Shown here: positions 18,465 through 26,839 of the stretch, piece after piece
Numbering within the stretch: the first letter of the stretch is position 1
How the letters are laid out: each line of letters begins with the position of its first letter
Source: Leptospiraceae bacterium
GTDB lineage: Bacteria > Spirochaetota > Leptospiria > Leptospirales > Leptospiraceae
NCBI GenBank assembly: GCA_022402465.1
Contig: JAKRSH010000005.1
Span: forward strand, 1-61,850
Direction of reading: 5' to 3'
DNA: 61,850 nucleotides
The notes under the pieces: model-generated
The model's database searches: none
What the model saw: the letters and a program-made list of their open reading frames with translations, nothing else
What the model was told of the DNA's origin: nothing
Position numbers and translations under genes: made by a program

Positions 18465-19226
18465 TTATTTCTTGATTCTGTAACCAGTTTTTGCTATCCA
18501 TTTCAAGGTAAGTATGCAAGCAATGAGAAAGCAGCAGATAGTAACTAAGCTTACTTCTATGCTAACATCCGAGATTTCATAAAAACTCCAACGAAAGCCG
18601 CTTACCAAATACAAGACAGGGTTAAAGAGACTAATAGTCTTCCAGAAACTTGGAAGCATATGTATGGAATAAAAACTTCCTCCTAGAAAGACCAAGGGAG
18701 TAATAACGAGCATGGGAATTAACTGTAATTTCTCGAAGCCATCTGCCCAGATTCCAATTAGAAATCCAAACAAACTAAAGCTAATGCAAGTTAATACCAA
18801 GAAAAAAACCATCAAAAATGGATGCTGTATTTGAATAGGAACAAAGAGTGATGATGTTCCAAGCATCAATATGCCTAGGATCAATGATTTGGTAGCAGCG
18901 GCTCCTACAAAGCCAATCACGATCTCTACCATTGAAATAGGAGCGGCAAGAATTTCATACATGGTTCCCGTAAACTTTGGAAAATATATTCCGAAGGAAG
19001 CATTGGATATACTTTCTGTTAGTAAAGAAAGCATGATAAGTCCTGGAACTATGAAGGAACCATAATTGATTCCATTTACCTCTTGGATTCTAGATCCAAT
19101 TGCTGACCCAAATACAACAAAGTACAATGAAGTTGAAATGACTGGTGATGCGATACTTTGGATTAAGGTTCTTCCTGTTCTTGCCATTTCAAAAAGATAA
19201 ATAGATTTTATTGCTTGAAAATTCAT
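18465..19226 (-). CDS. ABC-2 type transporter permease (YadH-like)
   Basis: A 253-residue inner-membrane protein with about six transmembrane helices and the ABC-2 membrane-domain pattern. Examples are [30 protein letters not shown] and the conserved [23 protein letters not shown] region. It pairs with the ATPase gene immediately upstream, overlapping it by 4 bases, to form an exporter of the YadGH/DrrAB kind. The cargo is unknown; lipids, drugs or polysaccharides are possible. Confidence 0.88.
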   Translation of the reverse strand: MNFQAIKSIYLFEMARTGRTLIQSIASPVISTSLYFVVFGSAIGSRIQEVNGINYGSFIVPGLIMLSLLTESISNASFGIYFPKFTGTMYEILAAPISMVEIVIGFVGAAATKSLILGILMLGTSSLFVPIQIQHPFLMVFFLVLTCISFSLFGFLIGIWADGFEKLQLIPMLVITPLVFLGGSFYSIHMLPSFWKTISLFNPVLYLVSGFRWSFYEISDVSIEVSLVTICCFLIACILTLKWIAKTGYRIKK

Positions 19227-20167
19227 TTTGATTCCTTAATGAGTTCCACAAAAATTTCTTCCAGCGAGCTCTGTTTTGTATTGATATCTTTATAATTGAT
19301 CTTCGCATTCTTAAGATCATCCAATAGATTTAAGATTCCTTTATCAGACTTCTGGGAATCAAATTGGTAGCGAAGTTGTAGTCCATCCGAAGAAAGTTCG
19401 AGTTTATGTTTCTGAAGTGAAGCAGGAATAGATTTTAGGGATTTCATTAGTTCTAAGGTTAATTCTTTTTTGCCAAGCTTTTGCATTAGAGTCTTCTTAT
19501 CCTCAATGAGAATCATTTCGCCTTTTCTCATGATTGCAATTCTATCCGCAATTTCTTCTGCTTCTTCAATATAATGTGTTGTTAAAATAATAGTTACACC
19601 TTTTGCTCTTAAGTCACTGACAATTCTCCACATATCTTTTCGAAGTTCTACGTCCACTCCTGCTGTCGGTTCATCCAGAAATAAAATAGAAGGTTCGTGG
19701 GAAAGTGCCTTAGCGATAAGAACTCTTCTTTTCATTCCACCGGAAAGAGTCATGATGCGTTGGTCTTTTTTCTCCCAAAGCGACAAAGATTTTAAAAGAG
19801 ATTCCAGATAACTAGGATTAGGTTTCTTACCATATAGGCCACGCGTGAATTTCACTGTAGACCATACGGATTCAAATTCATGGACAGTAAGTTCTTGAGG
19901 AACTATACCAATTTTGGAACGAACAGAACGAAAATCATCATGAATACTTTCTCCTGCCACTAAGACCTCACCGAGGCTCATAGAAACGATTCCACAGATG
20001 ATGGAGATTAAAGTAGTTTTACCTGCTCCATTAGAACCAAGTATGGCTACAATTTCTCCATTCTTGATTTGTAGGTTAATATTATTTAATGCTTTAAATC
20101 CATTCTCGTAAGTTTTGCTTACATTTCTTATGGATAAAATTGGATTATGCCTGAGATTCGAAGTCAT
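19223..20167 (-). CDS. ABC transporter ATPase (YadG/DrrA-like)
   Basis: A 314-residue nucleotide-binding subunit. The Walker A motif is GSNGAGKTT, the signature [16 protein letters not shown], the Walker [11 protein letters not shown], and the switch His lies in [12 protein letters not shown]-terminal extension of about 80 residues is typical of DrrA-type exporters. It overlaps the permease start by 4 bases (ATGA). A TTGACA box stands upstream, with a weak -10 close to the start codon. Confidence 0.92.
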   Translation of the reverse strand: MTSNLRHNPILSIRNVSKTYENGFKALNNINLQIKNGEIVAILGSNGAGKTTLISIICGIVSMSLGEVLVAGESIHDDFRSVRSKIGIVPQELTVHEFESVWSTVKFTRGLYGKKPNPSYLESLLKSLSLWEKKDQRIMTLSGGMKRRVLIAKALSHEPSILFLDEPTAGVDVELRKDMWRIVSDLRAKGVTIILTTHYIEEAEEIADRIAIMRKGEMILIEDKKTLMQKLGKKELTLELMKSLKSIPASLQKHKLELSSDGLQLRYQFDSQKSDKGILNLLDDLKNAKINYKDINTKQSSLEEIFVELIKESK

Positions 20168-20173
20168 ATGAGA

Positions 20174-20201
20174 AGTAAAAAAAAGTGCATAGTCTTGTCA
20201 A
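20174..20201 (-). promoter_or_regulatory. Candidate promoter of ABC exporter, possibly leaderless
   Basis: Read on the minus strand, TTGACA (20201-20196) stands 16 bases before TTTACT (20179-20174). The -35 is a full consensus match and the -10 matches 4 of 6. Transcription would begin at about the ATG at 20167, giving a leaderless or near-leaderless message. The T-run in the spacer could instead belong to the upstream terminator. Confidence 0.35.
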
Positions 20202-20243
20202 GATTTGCAATATTCCCTGATAATCACCAATTGGATCTATGCA
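20177..20243 (-). terminator. Possible terminator of the two-component operon
   Basis: On the minus strand, TGCATAG (20243-20237) pairs with CTATGCA (20192-20186). The second arm is followed by C and a run of eight T. A smaller TCTTG-A-CAAGA dyad lies inside the long loop. The 44-base loop weakens the call. Confidence 0.4.
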
Positions 20244-20249
20244 TCAGGT

Positions 20250-21605
20250 TTACACTACTTTCACTTTCAAAGCTTGGGTCCATGTGAATTGAATCCAAGT
20301 GTTCTTTTTAGTTACAGTAAGAGATCCACCCATTCTTTCAGCAGCACTTCTAGAAATTGCTAGACCTAGCCCCAGTCCATCTTTGTTCTGTGCCGAGATT
20401 TCGTTATTGCCTCTAACAAAGGGCAGAAACCATTTTTCAGGATTCTCATCCTCATCTAAGATACTATTTTCTATGATAAAATAGAAATTATTTTCCAAAA
20501 TTTTAAGTTCAATCTTAATTTCTTGTTTCAAATCGCCGTATAACAAAGAATTGTCTATTAAATTTTTTAATATGGATTCAGACCAAACTGGATCTAGATT
20601 CACTTTTAAAGCTGGATCAATAGTAGCTTTCACTTTAATATTTCTTTCTAGAATAAATTCTTCTCTTTCTTTCATTATTTGTACAAGTTGTGCGCTTAGA
20701 TCTGTAGGTTGATACTTTCCATCTTTAAGATTAAATTTCGAAAGTTGAAGAACAGCACCAACAAGCTCATCCAGTCGCTCTATTTCTAGGGTTAGTTCTT
20801 CAGTGCGTTTCTTAAAATTAGGTTGAATTTGTTTCATTTCGTCCAATAGTAATTCGAGAATCAATCTCATTCTAGAAATGGGAGAGCGTAGTTCATGGGA
20901 GACATGGGCATTGACGTCTATCGAATTTTGCAGTACTCTTTGTATCTGATCTGCCATAAGATTAATGGTATCAGCTACTTTTTTCAATTCATCTTTAGTA
21001 TTTATTACAGCACGTCGGTTGAGATTCCCTTGGGCAATTTCGAATGCTGTATCTTTTATTTCTCTTAGTGGCTTGCCCAATAGAAATCTTAAGGGAAATA
21101 ATAAAATAATAAATCCCAAAAGTATAGATAATACAATTCCAAAAAACACATGAGGCCCTTTTCTATCGGGTTTGTTTATTGATATGATGATGGAGATTTC
21201 TTTTTTAGATAAATCAATTTTTGCAATCCAAGAATTATCATTTTTACTGAACTGGCTATTTTGAATTTGAAAATAGTGTTGCTCGTCTAACACAGGCTTA
21301 GGAAGATTCGTATTGCTACCAATAACTTTTTGAGTAGAGTCTAATATCCAGACCTTACCACCTATCCATCTTCCTATACGTTCCGCACTTAAGGAAGAAG
21401 CTCTCTCTTTATCATTATTCCAACCATCATTTTCTAAATTATTGACAAACAATTCACTCAAAGAATTGACTCTTTCTTTAAGAAAAGCTTCCCACTGGCT
21501 CTTTTCATTGATCTCGTTGATTTGAAACAAGAAACTAGCCATGATGACAGTAGCTAAAAGAAGAGTAATGCAAAATGCTAGGTACAATTTAAGATAGAGC
21601 TTCAT
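20250..21605 (-). CDS. Sensor histidine kinase, CpxA-like
   Basis: A 451-residue membrane kinase. Transmembrane helix 1 (about 9-28) and helix 2 (about 155-175) bracket a periplasmic sensor domain of about 125 residues. A HAMP domain follows (about 176-230). The HisKA site is H237 in HVSHELRSPISRMR. N in ILKNLIDNSLLYGD and the glycine motif GLGLGLAISRS mark the ATPase domain. It overlaps its regulator gene by 4 bases. A CpxP/Spy-like gene is divergent and two CpxR-like boxes lie between, so an envelope-stress role like CpxA is likely, although the sensor domain itself cannot be matched by eye. Confidence 0.88.
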   Translation of the reverse strand: MKLYLKLYLAFCITLLLATVIMASFLFQINEINEKSQWEAFLKERVNSLSELFVNNLENDGWNNDKERASSLSAERIGRWIGGKVWILDSTQKVIGSNTNLPKPVLDEQHYFQIQNSQFSKNDNSWIAKIDLSKKEISIIISINKPDRKGPHVFFGIVLSILLGFIILLFPLRFLLGKPLREIKDTAFEIAQGNLNRRAVINTKDELKKVADTINLMADQIQRVLQNSIDVNAHVSHELRSPISRMRLILELLLDEMKQIQPNFKKRTEELTLEIERLDELVGAVLQLSKFNLKDGKYQPTDLSAQLVQIMKEREEFILERNIKVKATIDPALKVNLDPVWSESILKNLIDNSLLYGDLKQEIKIELKILENNFYFIIENSILDEDENPEKWFLPFVRGNNEISAQNKDGLGLGLAISRSAAERMGGSLTVTKKNTWIQFTWTQALKVKVV

Positions 21606-22309
21606 GTTTTTGTTTCCTTAAGAAAACGATAGCCTTTCCCCCAAATTGTTTGAATGCGATTGCTACCTGCACCTATCTCTTCCATTTTCATTCTTAATTT
21701 GGATACATGTACATCTATACTTCTTTCAAAGCCCATAAAATCTCGTCCTTTAGTGCTATTCATGATTTCATCTCGTGTAAATATTTTATCACAATCGGAA
21801 CTTAGAACAGTAAAGATATCCGCCTCAGCAGATGATAGATCAATTTCCTTAGATTTATACTTTAAAGTTCTTTGTATACGGTCAAAGTTTATATCTCCAA
21901 TGCTAAGGATTGAATTCATAGTTGAAGTATTGTTTGCGTTAGCATTGATTCTGCGAAGAATAGCTCTGATTCTTGCATCAAGTTCTCTTGGATTGAAAGG
22001 CTTAGGTAAATAATCATCAGAACCAAGTTCAAGGCCTACGATACGATCCGCATCATCTCCTCTTGCTGTTAGAATTAATATGGGAATATTGTTTGTACTA
22101 CGAATTTCTTTTAGAACTTCCAAGCCTGATTTATTGGGTAACATTATATCCAACACAATTAAGTCTGGTTGGACAGATTGTATCTTTTCTTCTACATTGG
22201 AGCCAGTGAAATGACTAAAGACAATGTATTCTCGCTTAGAAAGATATTGTTTTAATAATTCTTGAAGTTTGCTATCATCATCAATGACAAGAATTTTCTT
22301 TTCATACAT
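21602..22309 (-). CDS. OmpR-family response regulator, CpxR-like
   Basis: A two-domain regulator of about 235 residues. The receiver has its phospho-acceptor at D54 (VLDIMLP) with D10-D12 upstream and K in YLPKPFNPREL. The winged-helix DNA-binding domain contains RDEIMNSTKGRDFMGFERSIDVHVSKLR. The start at 22309 (MYEKKILVIDDD) is favoured by AAAGAG 6 bases upstream; another ATG at 22324 adds five residues. It is translationally coupled to the kinase. The probable binding boxes lie 70-130 bases upstream in the divergent promoter region. Confidence 0.9.
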   Translation of the reverse strand: MYEKKILVIDDDSKLQELLKQYLSKREYIVFSHFTGSNVEEKIQSVQPDLIVLDIMLPNKSGLEVLKEIRSTNNIPILILTARGDDADRIVGLELGSDDYLPKPFNPRELDARIRAILRRINANANNTSTMNSILSIGDINFDRIQRTLKYKSKEIDLSSAEADIFTVLSSDCDKIFTRDEIMNSTKGRDFMGFERSIDVHVSKLRMKMEEIGAGSNRIQTIWGKGYRFLKETKT

Positions 22310-22380
22310 ACCATACTCTTTCATCCAAGAGCTTTAAATACAAGCGAGAATCGAAGCATGAGGCAAAATGAAAGGGTTAA

Positions 22381-22395
22381 TTTACAATTTTTTAC
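22381..22395. promoter_or_regulatory. CpxR-like box A
   Basis: TTTAC (22381-22385), five bases, TTTAC (22391-22395). The reverse complement is GTAAA-N5-GTAAA, identical in form to the E. coli CpxR recognition site. It lies about 70 bases upstream of the response-regulator start, where it could give autoregulation. Confidence 0.6.
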
Positions 22396-22422
22396 AATTA
22401 GAAGATGGTTTGTAAAGATTTG

Positions 22423-22437
22423 CTTACATGTTTTTAC
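22423..22437. promoter_or_regulatory. CpxR-like box B
   Basis: CTTAC (22423-22427), five bases, TTTAC (22433-22437), the same tandem 10-base periodicity with one mismatch. It lies upstream of the Spy-like gene. A TATGAT -10-like box at 22470-22475 would put the box near position -50, suitable for activation. Confidence 0.55.
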
Positions 22438-22499
22438 AAGAGGAACAAGATCTTTATCTCTAACTAGCTTATGATTAATCTATTAAAGGAGGCTTCTTC

Positions 22500-22955
22500 A
22501 TGAGAGCCAAAAAAGTTTTTCAATTCGCTACCTTCTTCTTGTTTGGAGTGTTGACTCTAGGTGCATTTTCACAGTGCAGACCAAAGTGGAACCAAGACCA
22601 TAGTGAGAAAATCCTAAGCTATATGGACAGAAAAATTTCCAAATTAGATTTAGATGAATCACAAAATAGTAAATACCAAAGCATACGGACTCGTATCCAA
22701 GCTGATCTTAAGCTTGGTCACCAAGAAAGACTAAAAGGTATAGGGATAATCAAATCTGAATTTCAAAAAGAAAATCCTGATGTAAAATCTCTTAGCTTAA
22801 AAATCAAAGAAGATCTTTCTAAAAAAGATAATTTCATGTTCAAGGCTCCCGAGTATTTTGCTGAAATCTATGCGATTCTAAATCTAGAGCAAAAGAAGAA
22901 AGTAAAGGAATGGGTAAATGATAAATTAGAAGACTTTGAACCAGTAAGTAATTAA
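22500..22955 (+). CDS. CpxP/Spy-like envelope protein
   Basis: A 151-residue exported helical protein. The signal segment is residues 1-24, ending at AFSQC; the Cys could be a lipid site, but the lipobox is atypical (Gln at -1). The body is rich in charged helices (LDESQNSKYQSIRTRIQ and LNLEQKKKVKEW), and its paired L-x-x-x-Q segments resemble the LTxxQ motifs of CpxP/Spy chaperones. AAGGAGG at 22486-22492 fixes the ATG. It is divergent from a CpxRA-like pair and shares boxes with it, as cpxP does in enterics. In E. coli such proteins sense misfolded protein and damp the kinase. Confidence 0.65.
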   Translation: MRAKKVFQFATFFLFGVLTLGAFSQCRPKWNQDHSEKILSYMDRKISKLDLDESQNSKYQSIRTRIQADLKLGHQERLKGIGIIKSEFQKENPDVKSLSLKIKEDLSKKDNFMFKAPEYFAEIYAILNLEQKKKVKEWVNDKLEDFEPVSN

Positions 22956-22970
22956 TCGATAGACTTGTGG

Positions 22971-23002
22971 GCCCAAGATAAAATGCTTGGGCTCATTTTA
23001 TT
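22971..23002 (+). terminator. Terminator of Spy-like gene
   Basis: A 7-bp stem pairs GCCCAAG (22971-22977) with CTTGGGC (22986-22992) around an AT loop. TCATTTTATT follows. It lies 16 bases after the stop codon. Confidence 0.8.
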
Positions 23003-23452
23003 CCGCCAAATATCAACAAGTTCTATATGTGGACGATTGAATCAAAAAATAGAACAGATTAATCAATAATTCAAATGATCAAAATATATTTTTGCTAGAT
23101 TCCAATTATAAACTTAAGCTTGAATAGTATGTAATAAAGTTTATTAGCTTTACTACATTTTGTAGAGTTTCTAATTAAGAAATGGAAATTTATAAAAGAA
23201 TATTTGTATATTAGAATTTGGTCAAAGCTTGGAGATAAGGAAAGGCAAAAAGATTAGATTGGAGTTATGATCTAACTAAAGATGCAAGTCATGGTCAGGA
23301 GAGATTAATATTGGCTAATAGAATCAGTAAAAGCAAGAATAAAAAATGCAAAACGTGAAGTAGCATGTATGATAAATGATCATGGCTTTGAGCTAGAAAT
23401 TGCTAGATTACAAAAGTAAAAAAGATTGCCGATTGATTGATTTAGTTGCCAT
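23003..23452. other. Non-coding, probably decayed DNA
   Basis: No convincing gene was found in this stretch. A short in-frame stretch at about 23310-23418 encodes roughly 36 residues ending in FELEIARLQK, with no start codon and stops on both sides. It looks like the remnant of a gene, but the family is not recognisable. The surrounding bases are AT-rich with many stops in all frames. Confidence 0.45.
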
Positions 23453-23570
23453 ATAACAACACTCTAGTGAGCCTTTTCTATCTTTTGCAAGAAAGTCTGG
23501 ACGTCTTGCTTCTGCTTTTGGAGCACGGATACGGAACATAACTTAGCAGGATGGTAAAGCGAATGCCTAA
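23453..23570 (+). repeat. Structured repeat, copy 1 (decayed)
   Basis: It aligns over about 115 bases with 61509-61625, roughly three bases in four matching. Shared blocks include ATAACAA, AGTGAGCCT and TTGGAGCA followed by GGAACAT. The central hairpin of the other copy is kept here in changed form (GCAAGA paired with TCTTGC), which suggests selection or ancestry for structure. A palindrome of 17 bases (23643-23659, GTAGGATT-C-AATCCTAC) lies a little downstream. Confidence 0.7.
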
Positions 23571-23642
23571 CTACAGAAAGATCAGGTGTAAAATTTTATA
23601 GAGCTTTGTTAAAATCTTGTGATTTTTAAAGACGAACTAATT

Positions 23643-23659
23643 GTAGGATTCAATCCTAC
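23643..23659. repeat. 17-bp perfect palindrome
   Basis: GTAGGATT and AATCCTAC flank one C. It lies between two decayed structured repeats. No adjacent gene start is present, so a regulatory role is not supported. Confidence 0.45.
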
Positions 23660-23829
23660 GGCGATGATACCTATTCTCAACAGAAAGAATGGAAGAAGTT
23701 AGAAATAACTTCCTAATAAAGGAAAGAGAAAAGATAAAGAACACCAAAAATGATGAAAGTAAATTGCCCTAATCCTATAAAAATTGAAACCAATAATTCC
23801 TCAAAAGGAAAATACGCAACAAAGGATTA

Positions 23830-23930
23830 CTAACAAGCAGCCTAGCGAGCATTGATTGATTCTTTTGCCATTTTAAAAAAGAATCTGGAGCCATGCTGTA
23901 GATGGAGAGCCGTAAGTGGCACTCACATCT
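23830..23930 (+). repeat. Structured repeat, copy 2 (decayed)
   Basis: CTAGCGAGC, TTGATTGATTCTTTTGC and TGGAGCCATG follow the same order as the matching blocks of the copies at 23453 and 61509. A 9-bp hairpin pairs GATTCTTTT (23858-23866) with AAAAGAATC (23877-23885). Identity is lower than for copy 1, so the assignment rests on block order plus the hairpin position. Confidence 0.5.
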
Positions 23931-23983
23931 AACTTGGAGTAAGGTTGCGTTTCGATTAAAGAAGGGAGGATTTCTATTCTCAA

Positions 23984-25450
23984 TTATCCTTTCTTAATGA
24001 CCAATGTTTTTCTTTCACAGAAGTCTTCCATCGCATAACGAACTCCCTCACGACCGAGACCTGATTCTTTAACTCCTCCATAAGGCATATGGTCTGCTCG
24101 GAAGGTAGGCACTTCATTGATGATCACACCACCAACTTCTAATTCTTGGAAGCATTTTTGAATATTGCCTATATGATTTGTAAAGACGCCAGCGTGCAAA
24201 CCGTACTTCGAATCATTGACTTTATCTATAGCAGCTTGTAAGTTATCAACTTTTTCTAGTATGGCAACTGGTCCGAAGACTTCCTCTTGGAAGAGCTTAG
24301 CAGTTCTTGGAACATTTTCTAATAAGGTGGGATTTAGAATAGAGTCCTTGCTATCTCCACCAACTAAAACTTTTGCACCTGCATCCTTTGCCTCGTCTAT
24401 CCAAGATAGTATTCTTTCTTTTGCTTTCTGGTCGATTAAGGGTCCCACAATCACATCTTTCTGAGTTGGGTCGCCTGTATTTACCTTTTTAAATTCAGTA
24501 ATGAGTTCTTCCTTAAATGCATCATACTGATCAGCTACTGCAAAAATTCTTTGAACGGAGATACAAGACTGTCCTGCATAGGAATTAGCACCAAAGGCTG
24601 ATCTTGAAGCTGCTAGACTTAGATCACCGTCAGAGGCAAGGATTACAGCTGCATTGCCACCTAATTCTAGTAATACTTTCTTTTTATTTCCGATTTCTTG
24701 TAACTTCCACCCAACAATAGGTGAGCCTGTAAAGCTAATAACGGCTATGCGCTCGTCTTTGCTAAGCAAGCTTGCATTTTCATTGCTACAAAATAATACC
24801 TGAAGAACAGATAAGGGAATAGAATCATTTTCATTTCCAAACTCGGTGTTCACTTTCTTAGCTGCCTCTTCGAAAATTTGTGCAAGCAAGAAGGAACAGC
24901 CAGGTGCCTGGGGAGCGGGTTTCAGGATCATAGGAGCTCCAACTGCAAGGGCAGGTGCTACCTTATGTGCAACAAGATTCAAAGGGAAGTTAAAGGGAGT
25001 TATTGCAAGGACTACACCCTTAGGAAAAAATTCCGTGTTAGCTGTAGCAAAAGCTCGACCGCCTAGATCCACATCCATAGCATAGGATTCACCCACAAAC
25101 TTACTAGCTTCTTCTGAGGCGGTCTGAAAGGTAGCAAGGCATCTTGTTACTTCCCCATCTGCCAAAGTAAATGGTTTCCCTGCTTCTGAAATAATTAAGT
25201 CAACAAATTCTTTCCTTTTTTCTTGGATCAAATCTTTCATTTTGGCAAGCAATCGACTTCTAAGGAAACGAGAGCTTCTTGCAAATGCTTTTTGAACAAG
25301 GCTTGCTTCTTGGATGGCAAGTTGGATTTGATCGGTGGAGGCAAGTCCATACTTTCCTAAGTCTTTGCCATTGTATGGATTTATGACTTGGTGGAAGTTA
25401 TCAGAACTATGCCAACTTCCACCTATCCAATGTTTCGTGATCTTACTCAT
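23984..25450 (-). CDS. NAD(P)-dependent aldehyde dehydrogenase, succinate-semialdehyde type
   Basis: A 488-residue ALDH-superfamily enzyme. The catalytic residues are C296 (AGQSCISVQR), E262 (LELGGN) and N154 (TPFNFP). The cofactor segment is GSPIVGWKL. Family members near it oxidise lactaldehyde, succinate semialdehyde or phosphonoacetaldehyde. It overlaps the GabT-like gene by 4 bases, so succinate semialdehyde, the product of GABA transamination, is the most likely substrate here. That is inferred from context. It is the last gene of the catabolic operon. Confidence 0.88.
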   Translation of the reverse strand: MSKITKHWIGGSWHSSDNFHQVINPYNGKDLGKYGLASTDQIQLAIQEASLVQKAFARSSRFLRSRLLAKMKDLIQEKRKEFVDLIISEAGKPFTLADGEVTRCLATFQTASEEASKFVGESYAMDVDLGGRAFATANTEFFPKGVVLAITPFNFPLNLVAHKVAPALAVGAPMILKPAPQAPGCSFLLAQIFEEAAKKVNTEFGNENDSIPLSVLQVLFCSNENASLLSKDERIAVISFTGSPIVGWKLQEIGNKKKVLLELGGNAAVILASDGDLSLAASRSAFGANSYAGQSCISVQRIFAVADQYDAFKEELITEFKKVNTGDPTQKDVIVGPLIDQKAKERILSWIDEAKDAGAKVLVGGDSKDSILNPTLLENVPRTAKLFQEEVFGPVAILEKVDNLQAAIDKVNDSKYGLHAGVFTNHIGNIQKCFQELEVGGVIINEVPTFRADHMPYGGVKESGLGREGVRYAMEDFCERKTLVIKKG

Positions 25451-26835
25451 AGACAGGCCTTAATTCCATCCTCTATAACTTTGAGTCCTTCTTCCAATTC
25501 TTCCTCGGATATTGTCAAGGGTACCAAAACTCGAATCACATTTCCAAAAGTTCCAGCAGTGATAGTCACCACGCCGTTTTCATAGCAATATTTTGCAACC
25601 TTAGAGGCTAATTCCTTGTTAGGTTCTTTGGTTTTGGGGTCTTTTACAAATTCTATGGCTTGCATAGGACCAAGTCCTCTCACATCACCTATTTGCGGAA
25701 TTGATTTCTTCCACTGGTCGATTTTTGCAGAGATGCTATTCCCAATTGCAACGGAATGCTGGAGCAGTGAAGATTTATCTTTTTCAAAAAGATCAAAGAC
25801 AGCAAGTGCCGCAGCGCAGGCCACAGGATTCCCACAGTAGGTCCCACCAATTCCACCTTCGGGAGGTGCATCCATAATTTCCGCCTTACCAGCAACAGCT
25901 GCAATAGGCATACCACCACCCAGACCTTTTGCAAGGGTCATTAAATCGGGAACAATGCCATAGTGTTCTACAGCGAACATTTTGCCCGTTCTTCCAAATC
26001 CAGATTGGATCTCATCTAGAATCAAAAGGATTCCATTCTCATCACAGAATTTTCTGAGAGATTTCATGTAACCTTTTGGAACAGGTAAAAAACCTCCTTC
26101 GCCTAATACGGGCTCTATGATTACTGCGGCAACATTTTCAGCACCAATTTGACCATTCACCATATTCACAAAAGATTGGAAGCAAGGGGAACAATCCGAA
26201 TTAAAATCCGATCTTAGGCCTTCGGGCTTTGTTTGCTTTTCTGAATTTTGCGAACAGCTTCCATTACAAGTTGGACAACGGTATTGGTAAGGGAATTGGG
26301 CTCTATATACTTCAGGATTAAAGGGTGCAAAAGTATGCTTATAAAATTTCACCTTAGAAGTGAGACTCATAGCCATGTAAGTTCTGCCATGGTATGCGTG
26401 GTCAAAGCAGATGATAGCTTGTCTCTTAGTATAGGAGCGAGCAATCTTAATCGCATTCTCTACTGCTTCGGCACCACTGTTGCATAGAAAAGTTTTCTTA
26501 GCAAAATCACCAGGAATAGCCTCATTGATTTTTTTGGAAAGATTGATATACCCATCATAAGCTAGGACATTGATACTAGAGTGGATATTTTTAGTAGCTT
26601 GATCTTGGATAGCTGCCACAACCTCAGGTGCCGTATGACCAACGTTAACAACTCCAATTCCTGAAGCAAAGTCTAGCATGGTATTTCCATCTACATCCCA
26701 GACTTTTGCACCATGTGCTCTTTCAATAAAGATAGGAGTGCTATGGAATGGACCTCTTGCCACATGCTTTTTTCTTTCTTCCATCAGAGCTATTGACTTA
26801 GGCCCTGGAATCTTTGTCTTAAGATTTATATGCAT
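25447..26835 (-). CDS. Class III aminotransferase, GabT-like (GABA or putrescine)
   Basis: A PLP enzyme of 462 residues. The class III core includes FASGIGVVNVGH, the substrate-side segment AYHGRTYMA, the cofactor Asp in LILDEIQSGFGRTG and the PLP Lys in LAKGLGGGMP. An insertion after FPYQYR holds clustered Cys (CPTC, SC, CSPC) and could bind a metal or iron-sulphur centre; some family members have CxxC there. The start at 26835 (MHINLK), 4 bases after the preceding ALDH stop, is preferred to the longer in-frame extension inside that gene. The likely substrate is GABA, and possibly putrescine, given the flanking pot genes. Confidence 0.87.
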   Translation of the reverse strand: MHINLKTKIPGPKSIALMEERKKHVARGPFHSTPIFIERAHGAKVWDVDGNTMLDFASGIGVVNVGHTAPEVVAAIQDQATKNIHSSINVLAYDGYINLSKKINEAIPGDFAKKTFLCNSGAEAVENAIKIARSYTKRQAIICFDHAYHGRTYMAMSLTSKVKFYKHTFAPFNPEVYRAQFPYQYRCPTCNGSCSQNSEKQTKPEGLRSDFNSDCSPCFQSFVNMVNGQIGAENVAAVIIEPVLGEGGFLPVPKGYMKSLRKFCDENGILLILDEIQSGFGRTGKMFAVEHYGIVPDLMTLAKGLGGGMPIAAVAGKAEIMDAPPEGGIGGTYCGNPVACAAALAVFDLFEKDKSSLLQHSVAIGNSISAKIDQWKKSIPQIGDVRGLGPMQAIEFVKDPKTKEPNKELASKVAKYCYENGVVTITAGTFGNVIRVLVPLTISEEELEEGLKVIEDGIKACL

Positions 26836-26839
26836 TCGA

